In this document: piece by piece, positions 22,252-33,100 of the stretch | Position numbering within the stretch: the first letter of the stretch is position 1 | Layout: each line of letters opens with the position of its first letter | The notes under the pieces: model-generated | The model's input: only the letters and a program-made list of their open reading frames with translations | Told to the model about the DNA's origin: nothing | The model's database searches: none | DNA from: Zygaena filipendulae | Lineage: Eukaryota > Arthropoda > Insecta > Lepidoptera > Zygaenidae | Direction: 5' to 3' | DNA: 64,000 bases | Assembly: GCA_907165275.2 (NCBI GenBank) | Contig: OU015654.1 | Span: forward strand, 141,501-205,500 | Position numbers and translations under genes: made by a program

Positions 22252-22475
22252 GTACTAGTTGTGCCCCGCGGTTTTATCCGCGTTAATTTCAGAGTTCCTG
22301 CGGGAATTCCGGGATAAAAAGTACCCTATGAGTTTATCTGACGTTCCTATAAGCTATATTATTGTAAAGTTTCATTTAAATCCATCCAGTAGTTTTTACG
22401 TGAAAGAGTAAAAAACATCTATCCATCCATCCATACATACTTAGAAACTTTCGCGTTTATAATATTAGTAGGACT
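22252..22475 (+). repeat. RTE/SINE-type repeat
   Basis: It runs from CTAGTTGTGCCCCGCGG through ATCCATCCATCCATAC to TATAATATTAGTAGG. The copy at 24398-24625 is its reverse. Confidence 0.75.
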
Positions 22476-22715
22476 TACAATATAAATTATAGACATCTAT
22501 TACACATACATACTTACATAATTATATATTCAACATGTATAATTTATATGGATAGTGTAAGAAAATAAAATCAAAGGGGAATACAATAGGTATCGATGGC
22601 AGACTAAAAAATTTAATTGTATAGGTATGGTATTTTATATTATCAATGTGTCTAGGTACCTAGGTATTTTTTATTTTCAGTTCAGTCGGCATTGTGTCAC
22701 ATGAGCTCGCGTCAT

Positions 22716-22723
22716 TATAAAAG
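22716..22723 (+). promoter_or_regulatory. TATAAAAG box in GC-rich context (candidate promoter)
   Basis: TATAAAAG is followed by a GC-rich stretch (22740-22810: CCGCGCGGCCGACCGCGGCG). No linked ORF or exon can be shown, so promoter activity is speculative. Confidence 0.25.
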
Positions 22724-22971
22724 CGGTGCATTGTCCCGGTGTCTGTATGTCCGCGCGGCCGACCGCGGCGCGTCGTAAACGTAACGTGCACGTGACGTGA
22801 GCGAGTACGTGGCGAAACATTCGAAAGTGAAAACACACAATAGTTACGCAAGCGTCGATATTTCGTTTGATTTTTTTTGTTGTTTGTTTTCGTTCGCATT
22901 GATGAACATTAGTTTATACTTTGAGTCTGCCGGGTAGTTGCATCGTGTAATTATATATATCATAAGTAATT

Positions 22972-23437
22972 ATATATCTAATATATATAAATCACGTGTC
23001 ACGTTGTTTGTCCGCAATGGACTCCGAAACTACTGAACGGATTTTGATAAAATTTTGCAACCATTTATAATATGGTCCAACTTAAAAGATAGGATAGTTT
23101 TTATCCCGGAATTCCCTCGGGAACTGAAGGACATAGAGTACTTTTTTCCCGCAACCTCCGCGGGAACTCCGAAATTACCGCGGATGAAATCGCGGGGAAC
23201 AGCTAGTCTAATATATATAAATCACGTGTCACGTTGTTTGTCCGCGATGGACTCCGAAACTACTGAACGGATTATGATAAAATTTTGCAACCATTTATAA
23301 TATGGTCCAACTTAAAAGATAGGATAGTTTTTATCCCGGAATTCCCTCGGGAACTGAAGGACATAGAGTACTTTTTCCCGCAACCTCCGCGGGAACTCCG
23401 AAATTACCGCGGATGAAATCGCGGGGGACAGCTAGTT
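22972..23437 (-). repeat. Tandem pair of RTE/SINE-type units
   Basis: Two near-identical units, about 22972-23209 and 23210-23437, both run from TAATATATATAAATCACGTG to GGACAGCTAGT-type ends. They differ at only a few positions, so the duplication is recent. Confidence 0.85.
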
Positions 23438-23884
23438 ATATTATAAGTTTAATTTGGGAACAGGTGGCGCTGTGTGATGATGTCCAAGCATTATTATTAT
23501 ATTATTATTTTAATAAGTCACCAGTCCGCCCATAGCGTGAATTTTGGGATATCCTCTAAAAAGGAAGATACGTGGTGGGTAAAAGATATAATAATTGATA
23601 TCTCTAGTGAAACCTTTTTTTATCTCTGTGCGATATTGTAATAATTAACTTCGATCCGTTGATCTGTTGCTATGTGAAAGCCAAACAAACAAGCAAATAC
23701 ACTGTTGTCTGTTACATTTATTCTATTACAACTATTATAATACAATATACTACGATTGGAACCCTAAATCGCTACGATTTTATCTAATTTATTAATGTTT
23801 TGAACTATAGATAAGGTCTATTATAGTATAATGCAGATATATAACTCGTGATAGATTTTCAAAGTTTAACAGGTGCCTAAAATA

Positions 23885-24080
23885 ACGCGGCGGGTCCGTC
23901 CATTAATATCGAACTTGTGTGTTTACAACGAAGCCAGCTTACAAATAAATAATTTGCGGTGCTGTGGATTTAACAACGCGAAAACGTAGCGGCGTGCGGT
24001 GACGAGGGCGGGCGGCGGCAGGGCGGGCGGGCACGTGGGTCGGTTGACAAAGTACGTGCGACGCACCGCGGCGTCGCTCG
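23885..24080. promoter_or_regulatory. GC-rich island, putative conserved element
   Basis: GCGGCGGGTCCGTCCATTAA and GGGCGGCGGCAGGGCGGGCG flank a short AT-rich core. Reading frames across it follow from the GC content. Confidence 0.3.
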
Positions 24081-24189
24081 CTGCTCACTGGATGCATGTC
24101 GCGTGCCTACACCGCCTATGCCTATACATTGCCTATGTAACCAGCGCAAATAGTCCGCATTGCAGCTGCATCGCATCCATGAGAGTAAT

Positions 24190-24350
24190 CTGCACTTGTG
24201 CTTACAAAATTCATCATGAAAAATGGCTAGAAGGTAGACCGATGCATTGGGGAAGGACGCGGAACGCCAGCGCAGAAGCGGTCGTTGTAGCGATCCTTGG
24301 GGGAGGCCCATGTCCAGCAGTGGTAGTCGTTCATCTGATATGATGATACT
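24190..24350 (+). pseudogene. Degraded 3' end of a non-LTR retrotransposon
   Basis: The stretch CGATCCTTGGGGGAGGCCCA, TGTCCAGCAGTGG and TGATATGATGATAC corresponds to the usual LINE terminus encoding (I/T)LGEAxVQQW followed by a TGATGA-type tail. No intact frame remains. Confidence 0.5.
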
Positions 24351-24397
24351 CATGCCTTTTAACGTCTTTATTAATTAACATCGGTTGACTAGTTAAT

Positions 24398-24625
24398 CTT
24401 ACTCATATTATAAACGCGATAGTTTGTAAGAATGTATGGATGGATGGATGGATGGATGGATGGATGTTTGTTACTCTTTCACGCAAAAACTACTGGATGG
24501 ATTTAAATGAAACTTTACAATAATATAGCTTATATATCAGATTAACAAATAGGATACTTTTTATCCAGGAATTCCTGCGGGAACTCTGAAATTAACGCGG
24601 GTGAAACCGCGAGGCACAACTAGTT
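24398..24625 (-). repeat. RTE/SINE-type repeat with GGAT microsatellite, reverse
   Basis: It begins with the reversed TATAATATGAG tail, has eight GGAT units (24436-24465), then CCTGCGGGAACTCTGAAATT and ACAACTAGTT. It is the reverse of the 22252 copy. Confidence 0.75.
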
Positions 24626-25014
24626 ACAACATAATGCATGAAAGTGTATAAAAAGTTCTCGATTTTCGGTAAATGTATCCAATGTACAGACGTGTGGATT
24701 CTACTGTTTTATGGTAGTATAGACATATGTAACTTTATTTTTGTAATTTGTACTTGAATAATCGTTAACAGCTGTTTAAGTCGTTTTACAATTAAGAGCC
24801 TTCAAAATAGTATTAAGAGGTTTTCAAATTCTCAACATTACAAAGAGCAATAAGATACAAAAGCAACAGTGCAACTGCAGCAGAAATAACAGCGGCACGT
24901 AAGGATCGCTATCAAATAAATAAAGCTTGGTTCGTACCAAAACGAACATTATTACTGTGCAATGCTCAAACATCATCAAAGAACGCTTCGGAAAATACAC
25001 AGTGAGACAAAACA

Positions 25015-25250
25015 CAGCAGCCGCCCCGGGTCGGCCGGCCCCGGGAGACGGGCTGTACCTAAAGCGGTATAAATTCCACTGAATTTATTCGCACTTGAAG
25101 CGGCTACCCGCCCGACCCCGACTGGCCTGTTGCAACTTTAAAAAGTCCCCGGAAAATATGCCGCTGTGTCGCTGTAATGCATGTTTACGGGAGGCTCGCC
25201 CGCCGCGCGCCGCCCGCCCCGGTGGCTGACACAGAGTGAACGACGCTGTA
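25015..25250. promoter_or_regulatory. GC-rich island, putative conserved element
   Basis: CCGCCCCGGGTCGGCCGGCC, AAGCGGTATAAATTCCACTG and a C-rich end (GCCGCGCGCCGCCCGCCCCG) form a typical island of this window. Confidence 0.33.
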
Positions 25251-25294
25251 GTACTCTACAATTGTTATTTCATATGTATATAGTTGTTTTACTC

Positions 25295-25445
25295 ATGTTA
25301 ATTTCAAAGTTTCCTCGAGAATTCCGTGATAAAAAGTACAATGTATCGTTTTGTGTGCCCCTGATAACGTGTATGAAAAATTTCATGATGATCGGTTGAG
25401 CCGTTAATAAACAGACTCACTTTCGTATTTATAATAGTTAGGATA
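25295..25445 (+). repeat. RTE/SINE-type tail
   Basis: TTCCTCGAGAATTCCGTGAT, CCCCTGATAACGTGTATG, TTTCATGATGATCGGTTGAG and the TATAATAGTTAGGA tail are present; the head is degraded. Confidence 0.7.
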
Positions 25446-25620
25446 AAAGATTTATGTGCTGAAAATAGGTCATTCCACAAATCCCTCAGTACATCATCCT
25501 TGATAAGGGGATCCATGTGGACAAAAAATCTAAATGAATCCCTCAGTGGATCCAAATAGACATACAAATCCTAGTGGACGGAGGCTTTTTAACCGATTGT
25601 ATATCCTCGTTTTTTTGCAG

Positions 25621-25813
25621 GCTTAAGATTTATTTCAATATATTATGGAAAAATAATGAAAAAGAAATAAAAAACAAAATAAAACACAATTATCGACACG
25701 TTCTTAAAAACATTTTCGGTAAAAAAATCTGTTACACTTTTAATAGGTTTTTCTTACTTGCGATTCTGTTCACTGCAGGTATTTTTGCGTCACTTGCGTT
25801 CTATGAATATTGA
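25621..25813 (+). other. Possible terminal exon encoding a membrane tail (unproven)
   Basis: TTTTTTTGCAG is followed by an open frame of 63 codons ending TGA: Lys/Asn-rich (KNNEKEIKNKIKHNYRHVLK), then a hydrophobic helix FFLLAILFTAGIFASLAFYEY. An A-rich stretch follows. The frame is AT-rich and may be accidental; no upstream exon is identified. Confidence 0.15.
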
Positions 25814-26619
25814 ATAATATTCTCAAAAAAAAAAAATAGAAAAATAAAAATATAATTTAATTTAAAAATATAATATTAATGTAATAATAATTAAAACATT
25901 CGTCGTAGTACCTATCTAAATGTTTTTTATTCAATTTTTTTTTCTCCTACCGTTCCTTCCGAAACGCAACACAAAGGTCGAACGATCCGCCATCAATTCG
26001 CCGACCCCGACAGCCACGTAAAAATACTGCGTCCCGTTCAATATTAAAACGTTCCGCGTTTAATTAAACACCAGATTCATACGTTTAACGACACCAGCCA
26101 AGATGGATACATTTTGGACTCTATTGCAATCACACAAAGTTTAAAATCGATTAACCACAAAGCGTTATTGGTATCGGGCCAGTAATCATGGGTTGTACGT
26201 AACGAGATATGCGCCGTTCATACGACGTTATTTCCTTTTTTCGTTATTTTTTCGAACAAATGAAAATCTGTTCTCAAAGGCAATTTCATTTCATCGAATT
26301 GACAGTTAATCATATTTCCATAGAGAATATTAATCAGTGAAGTTTTCATGTCGGTTAAAAAAGAAGACAGAGAAAGAAGTTATACATTTATTTAACACAA
26401 ATCAACTTATTTACTTACCTCGTAGTCGAGGTGAAAGTAGACTGTATATCTCGGACATTTTCATAGTTTGGTTAACAATCTGCAGCGGGACTCTCGCTCT
26501 AATGTACTAGTCATAATTCCTGAGAGTTTCCTAATAGAACCAAAGTAGTATAAGTTTATACGAGTATATTTCCGCGGAGTAAAATATAGAGCGTAGGAAA
26601 AGCTTACGCTAGGGGTGAG

Positions 26620-26785
26620 TTACAGTGATACTAGCGCCCCGCGGTATCACTCGCGTTAATTTCAAAGTTCCTGCGGGAATTCCGGAAGTTCTTTTATGTA
26701 CTTCGGACAATGTGTACGCAAGCAATGAAAGCATCATAAACAAACAAACATACTTTCGCATTTATAATATTAGTTAGGATGACGA
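26620..26785 (+). repeat. RTE/SINE-type tail
   Basis: CGCCCCGCGGTATCACTCGC, TTCCTGCGGGAATTCCGG, ACTTTCGCATTTATAATATT and AGTTAGGAT mark a shortened copy. Confidence 0.75.
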
Positions 26786-28120
26786 CACACTGAGCTCCGA
26801 AGGGACCCCTCCGCTCGCGCGTTGTCCTTCCCCTCATACACACATCCCGCCGACTCCGCGAACAGTGCCTACCGACTGCAACCACGCTGCAGCGCTGAAG
26901 CGCAGTTATTTCACACGGGTAAGTAATGTTTTGTGTGAGTTTGTCTACGCGTACATTATCGATATCGATAATATGATTTTGAAAACTTTGGTCTCAGTTT
27001 GTTAAAAAAATAATATGATATGATATGATTTCAAACTCTTTGTAAATACTTTCGACATGACAGTGCTAAAAAAAAACGTTTCATTTTTAGATAAAGATAT
27101 TTCTGCAATAGGCCGTGACGAGACTACCTTAAAAAGATTTCAACGAACGCAACTGTCTAATGCACATACAATATAACATGCGTTTATATCAAAGTAACCC
27201 ATACAAAGACGATATCGTTCGGATATCATCCCTTCACAAACGTTCTATTCAATCCAAAACATTTAGCTTAAGCGGCAATGTGCCCGGATTCCTTTGCCGC
27301 CGCTCAGCCGACCGTTAACCCTTTGAAGACAACATTACAGTTTGTTAACAGCGACACGTGTATGCGCCGCTCGACTTGGTCGTGTAGTGCGCGCTACCAC
27401 TCGACCCACACCTCCGGCGACTCCCGGGAGTTGGCGCCCGGCTCTGAATCCTCGCGGTGACTTATCGACGGCATAAACACCGACCGCGGGTGAGCGGGGC
27501 GGCGCGGCCGGGGCGGGGGCGGGGGCGGGGTTAATTTAGTGTTTAATTGCACGCCATCTATAAGCCGAGAGAGAAGCACGGCCGTAATGCAATAGAGCAA
27601 ACGATCGCGCAAGGTGATGGATCGGTCACGGTCTCGCGGGATTCAAGTGGATCTCGCAATTTCAACTATAATCGTTCCCATTTAGATGGCCATTCAGTTT
27701 CTGTGAGTTAGGTCGCCGTGCGTTTGCTGGAGGCTTTCTTATCGCTTTAGAATATTTACCTAACATTTTAAACTTTCTAAGGGTTTCGTAAAAGGCGACG
27801 GTCGCTGACCGCTTGTCAGGTTGGTATTATAAGGCGTGATATAGGTAGATGTGATGAAAACGATCACGACTTTATTTGTAGAAAATTTCTAAGCAACGTT
27901 AGATCGGGGTTCAGAAGTGTTGAGAGAATGTGAGGAAGTGCTACTTACGACCCGATCCTTTCTCGTTTACCTCGGGAAAGAACGAAGCGAACCTAAATAA
28001 AGAACTGCCCTAATGCCAAATAAATACTACGATGTCCCGGAAGCTTTCATTATAACGTTACAGGAATATAAATGGAATAGAGCCTGGAAGGCGTGGGTGG
28101 TGCCGAGACGATGTCGGGTA
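26786..28120. promoter_or_regulatory. Run of GC-rich islands (26786-26930, 27280-27640)
   Basis: The second island combines GGCGGCGCGGCCGGGGCGGG with TTAATTTAGTGTTTAATTGC and GTAATGCAATAGAGCAAACG. The first ends in ACACGG|GTAAGTAATG, a good donor-like sequence that could close an unseen exon. No coding evidence is seen. Confidence 0.33.
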
Positions 28121-28489
28121 GAGCTGCCATAAAAAAAAGTTTTCTTAAATAATCACGACTAAATTGCAGTATTAATGCTGATTGATTAAAAATTAGCTCT
28201 TTCATATTTCCGAATACAGGTAAGTAATAATAATTTTATATTCGAAAACATTTTTTACATTAATTCTGAGATGTTTTTTGTTACCAGTAATAAAATGAAA
28301 CTTTAAGTGATCTTATAAGATCTTTTAAGTGATCTTACAAGGAGGCTGAACAAATGTCTTTATGAACACTTCGTGTGGGAAAACAATTTAAAGAGCTACG
28401 GATAGGTCGAAAAGCTTGCGTATTTGTTAAAACTATTTCATAGCACATTCGGAAAATTATTTCCAATGTAGTGAGGTATTCCGTGTTGT

Positions 28490-28740
28490 TTCTCCCTCCC
28501 GGCCCCATCTTTTTCAATCCATTTCCCACCTCGTCTAAGCACGAGTGCGCGGCCGGGGCGGGCGGGGCGGGCGGGGCGGGGGCGGGTGTCACGTCGGACG
28601 TTTAATTCGGCTAATGGAGCCGCGCGACGCCGCCAGATATTCATTTCTTGGCGAGCAATTGTGCGTCGAGGTGAATGGGCCGTAGGTAAGTATGCCCCGT
28701 GACACGCGCGCGCGACTCGAGCTCCCTTTCGATTCATATT
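28490..28740. promoter_or_regulatory. GC-rich island, putative conserved element
   Basis: GGGCGGGCGGGGCGGGCGGG is followed by CGTTTAATTCGGCTAATGGA, CAGATATTCATTTCTTGGCG and CAATTGTGCGTCGAGG. The minus frames here reflect high GC. Confidence 0.36.
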
Positions 28741-29640
28741 AGATGCGGTGTCTTCTCGTGTTTATGTCGCTTTGTGAGCGCCGTCAAATTGACAGAGTGG
28801 AGACAGTAGGTGGATATAAGACGCAAATTGTGATGTTACTCCAAAAGATCAGAACATTATTGCTATGGATAATATGCTGCCAACATCGTTGGCAAATCGA
28901 ATAATTAGTCTACAAACAAAGTCGTCTTTAGACATGCAGGCGAATTGTTTATTTATTGTTTTTTCGAACCTAAGCAAATGAAACTTACTGTATTGCTCAG
29001 TGACAAATCTATCAATTTTAACTGTGATCACGACAGGCGCGAATTTATTTAGCATTTTTATATTTAGCATTTGGTTGAGGGGGACGGGGAGGGTATTCAA
29101 TTTTGGTAGCAGCACGAAATTTTTAAAATTTAGGTATCACAGAGGAATTTACAGAGTCTGAGTAAAGTACCCACCTAATTTAGTCCTCAGGGGGGGCAAA
29201 TGCACCCATTGCCCCCCTCGTAGATCCGCGCCTAGACCACGACACAGTAACCGAACCCACCGCAACGCATTTTCTTTTCCCCACGAAATGTTAATCGTTT
29301 GTTAGCGAAAGAACAAATCGCCTGCGATCAACAAATACACCGAGCAGCTGAAATAAGTGGCGATAACAATAACAATACATCACCACAAACGAAACTGTTA
29401 ACGGCACATGAACGGACGACCTGTTGCGCCCTCTGTCGCATAGTGACGGAGACTGCGCGACAGGGCGACATCGCAAGGCACGGCTTATTTTTTTCATAAC
29501 TTACTCGTATAGCCGAGTATCTGACAGTCGCGTAATTAAAAGCAGTTTTCGATAGCATTTTAATAAATATCCAAAATATAATAACATAAAATAAATTTTT
29601 CTTCACCAAAGCAAATTACGAAGCTTTTTACGGGATGGCG
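28741..29640. other. AT-rich spacer
   Basis: No gene or known repeat is recognised; short frames on both strands at 29290-29610 look accidental. Confidence 0.45.
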
Positions 29641-29642
29641 CA

Positions 29643-30143
29643 TTGGTGCTGCAAAAAGGAAGTAGCACTCAACGAGACCGCAAATTTTCAGTTCACAACC
29701 TCTCACAACTTACCTTAATACAATTAAGGCATAGAACTTCTTTGTCAGGAATAGACAATGATATTTGGAAGTTTGGGATTACAGTACAAAAAATTACTTT
29801 TTTTGATATTTTAGGAATTCTAATACTGTGCTTAGTACTAATGAGGCTCAAAAGAAGACTCAAAAGTTCACAACTAAAAAGCAAAGGAGAAAGAAATGCT
29901 CGTGAAGTAGTAGGATATTCGCAGAAACACGTATTATTAACTGATGTATCCCTAAAAGAATGGCTCACATTCACCTCACATTTTCTCAGAGAGCTAACGG
30001 ACGTTGAGGTTCAAAAGCTCAAGAGAGTGGCGACCACGTGTCGAGGCTTGATGGGAACCGACTGCAGCCAACGGTGTGATTCATGCTTGAGGTTCGTGCC
30101 ACGAACTTCGTGCAGCGAAAATGTTCTTCTTTTTTTTTATTAA
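29643..30143 (+). other. Unrecognised open frame, 166 codons
   Basis: The frame is open from a TTG at 29643 to TAA at 30141-30143; the first in-frame ATG gives only the MRLKRRLKSSQLK part onward. It predicts a hydrophobic stretch (FFDILGILILCLVLM), a basic segment and a Cys-rich end (CRGLMGTDCSQRCDSCLRF). No family is recognised. It may be a transposon remnant or chance; it is the longest frame in the desert apart from repeats and GC islands. Confidence 0.15.
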
Positions 30144-31169
30144 ATGGCAACTTTTAAATAATTGTGCCAATGACAATGTAGGACTTGATAGACAAAGCAA
30201 CGTGATTGAAGTAAAAAAAAAAAACACAATGAGATTTCCAAAATAAAATGAGCAGCGAAAATGTTCTGCAAATACCTACCAAGTTTAGCTTGACATCAAA
30301 CTGACAAGAGATGCCTTCTAACAGAATTAAAAAAGGAGGTTGTTTTTGTAATAGAAACGTATTTACATAATTTTCATACATTTTCTACGTAGGTGTAAGA
30401 AAAACAGTATCTACACTGGTGATCAAATCAACCAGACCACTTTGGTATTAAACCTATTTTTCTCAGAGCTTTACTGATACATATTATATTGATTAAAGTT
30501 AAGAAAAAGCGTATTTGAAGAAAGTTAAAATGATGATAAATTTGATTGTTAATTCATAGTTATCAATCAAGGAAAACAATGTTATGATTACGAGGTGCAA
30601 CCAGTAATGGAGGAAACTCCCAATACTGCTTGCAATAGTGCTTTGTTTTAAAACTTTCCTTTGATTTTTATATCTTATATTTTTTTTTTTGTTTAGCAAA
30701 AAGGTAATACCAAGAAAAGACACTTTCTTATAACATCCTTATTATAACACTTAAAATATGAAGAAAACAAAAACCTATATTTCATTATGTCGCTTTCTTT
30801 AAATGCTTTTTCTCTTAGTATAAGTTGGATCAAGTACTTAGGTATTACACTTTTTGAAAAAATATAGGTTTGACAATCGAAGTAAAGTAGCAGGTGGTCC
30901 GGTTTATTTGTTCGTCAGTGTAATATTTAAATAACCGTTGGCCATGTTATTGTATGATTGAAATTCAGTGAAACACCGGTGCCAAAAAGTAAACGTTAGT
31001 ATTAGCTCAATCTAGATATATATATATATATATCAACAAAGCGCGAAAACTGGGAGTTCATAAACCTACAGCTGGTATGTATCTGTAGTAATATGTAGGT
31101 AAATGTAAGACAGTCTATTAGGAACTCATAGAAACCTTCATGACTAGTTCACAAATATAATTTCCTCCC
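30144..31169. other. AT-rich spacer
   Basis: Only a short TA microsatellite (31017-31033) stands out. Confidence 0.5.
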
Positions 31170-31265
31170 AAAATAATTTATTTAGTGTTCTGTACCGCAA
31201 AAGAAAAAAAACCCTTACGTGATCATTTCTTTGTCCGTCCGTTCGTCTGTCTGTCTGTCAAAAGC
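31170..31265 (+). repeat. Fragment of the TAGGGTTC/CCGTCTGTC repeat
   Basis: AGTGTTCTGTACCGCAAAAG, TGTCCGTCCGTTCG and CTGTCTGTCTGTC follow the order of the 9246 element. Confidence 0.5.
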
Positions 31266-31299
31266 CTTTTTTGTTTTACAATTTATAAAATAAACTGTT

Positions 31300-31435
31300 A
31301 AATTTAGTTTATTGGCATTTAGTTCAATGCCAATAATTAACATTACTTTAATGAACGTCGCTGAGTGCGGCAGTTTTGTTTTTAAAATCTTTACTTAAAA
31401 TTAAGTAATCATTAAAACGACTCTGTGTGCGGCCG
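31300..31435 (+). repeat. MITE family C, right half
   Basis: It matches the right arm of 6549-6785: TTGGCATTTAGTTCAATGCC, TTAACATTACTTTAATGAAC, GCAGTTTTGTTTTTAAAATC, CGACTCTGTGTGCGGCCG, then TTA. The left arm is missing. Confidence 0.7.
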
Positions 31436-31865
31436 TTAGATTGTTTTCGATTCGATTAAAAGCTTGTTAACTAAACTAAAAATTAAGTCAGATCAGAAAC
31501 TCAAATTGAACTTTTTCCAATCGATTTAATTGAAATTTAGTAAATAATTTCATAAAAATATGAGCTAGAGGAACCGAAGTTTACTATTTTGATTTCACTA
31601 CTAATTCACCTAATGTTTAGAGAAAATGACAGATGTAGGATCTCCACCGGTAGGTATGTGAATCTCCGGTATGTACCTACTCGTAGTCATAGTTTATTCA
31701 ACGTCATAGTTACATCGATAACAATAAAGCATAATTCAAAATTGCGCATTAAAATTCCCTCTATGGCGCGCTCGGCTGCACATAACGTGTAAATATTATT
31801 AATGTTCCGGAGTTAAGTAAACATCCCCATATTAATCGTTAGCAGTTCGACTATTACAATACGGT

Positions 31866-32060
31866 GCTGACTATTAGAGGGAGGTGGAGGGGATGGGGGG
31901 GGTGGCAGTGGAGGGGATGGGGACAAAATGCGCGGTAATGTATGGGCCGCGCGGGAAATTAGCGACGAGCGGAGCGTGCGAGCGCGGCCCTGGAGCAGAG
32001 TGCAGCGCTCCGAGCGAGCGCCGCGAGCGACCTGCGGGCCTCTGACTGTACCCGCTAGGG
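31866..32060. promoter_or_regulatory. G-rich block and GC-rich island
   Basis: GGTGGAGGGGATGGGGGGGG and a second GTGGAGGGGATGGGGA copy (quadruplex-prone) precede GCGCGGTAATGTATGGGCCG and GCGGGAAATTAGCGACGAGC. Confidence 0.35.
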
Positions 32061-32379
32061 TTGCAACTACTGGCCCGAGACATTACACTGTAAAACTTTC
32101 GCTGTTGCTTTGTTAGAAAAACTTTTTGAAATAACTTACTAGAAGGATAAGGCACGTTATGGTTATTGTATATAGACTTAGGTGTAAGACAATAAAGATT
32201 TAAGATATGATAACTAAAAAATTCTTATAAAATGATCATGTATACGGAGCTATTGTGGAAAACAATGTTACTTTATCGCTATTGGAATAGACTCATACAA
32301 TTAGCTCGACGCAACGTAACGATTGGTGGTCGACTTCAGAACAAGCATACGAGGTACAGTTCCTGCACAAAGTACTATG

Positions 32380-32600
32380 CAGCGGTATGTGGGTGGGTAC
32401 AGCCGTGCACGTAATACATACGTGGTGTTACGGGTTGCACGTCACGTAGCGGGTGTGCGGGGAGCCGCCCCGCTTGATGCACTGTAGTGGCCACGGAGAA
32501 AATAATATTCATTAGCGAGGACATGTAGCCGGGGCCGGCGCGCCTGCACGGTTGCAAAGTTAGAGCAAGCGCCCTAGCACTCTCAAAACTTCCTTTACTG
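32380..32600. promoter_or_regulatory. GC-rich island, putative conserved element
   Basis: CACGTAGCGGGTGTGCGGGG, AATAATATTCATTAGCGAGG and GGGGCCGGCGCGCCTGC show the same island pattern. Confidence 0.3.
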
Positions 32601-32659
32601 TCATCCCGAAGTATATTTTCCACAATGTAAAGAAAACTGTGCAATTTCGTGAGGAAACC

Positions 32660-32880
32660 ATGGCATGGTGATAGGGCGCTCTCTAGTGCCCGGCTGGCTA
32701 GCTACCACCTTCAAGTTGCAAATCTGTCGCCGAGCACCTAACGGTGTGTTCCGGCAGTCCCACTTGAAAGCCAGTTCCCATCCCCATTCCAGGTCGGCAA
32801 CGCAACTGCATGCCTTCTGGTGTTGCAGATGTCTATGGGCGGCGGTAATCATTAACCATCAGTTCGGGAGGATTCGCGTG
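32660..32880 (-). repeat. Dispersed lepidopteran-type repeat, reverse
   Basis: On the minus strand it reads CTGATGGTTAATGATTACCG, CCGCCCATAGACATCTGCAA, CACCAGAAGGCATGCAGTTG, CGTTGCCGACCTGGAATGGG, a sequence common in moth and butterfly genomes, then GCCGGGCACTAGAGAGCGCC. Confidence 0.7.
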
Positions 32881-32939
32881 GGAATTGTCTGTGTTCAGTT
32901 ACAGTTACTGGATTCATGTAATTTGTTAAGTCTATAGTC

Positions 32940-33100
32940 TTACTAGCAGTTCGAAGGGATTTCATCCGCGTTTATTTCGGAGTTCCCGCTGTAATTCCAT
33001 GATAAAAGTACCTATACTCTATGTCCTTTTGACAATGTGTATGCAAAATTTCATGAAGATCGGTTGAGTAGTGCAGGCGTGGAAGCGTAACAAACAACAA
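32940..33100 (+). repeat. RTE/SINE-type tail
   Basis: TTTATTTCGGAGTTCCCGC, CTATGTCCTTTTGACAATGT, TTTCATGAAGATCGGTTGAG and AAGCGTAACAAACAAC are present. Confidence 0.7.

Noticed and set aside
23970..24353. Long frames on both strands near 24 kb
   Set aside because: They span a GC-rich island and a degraded LINE end; the two opposite frames overlap almost fully, typical of chance openings.
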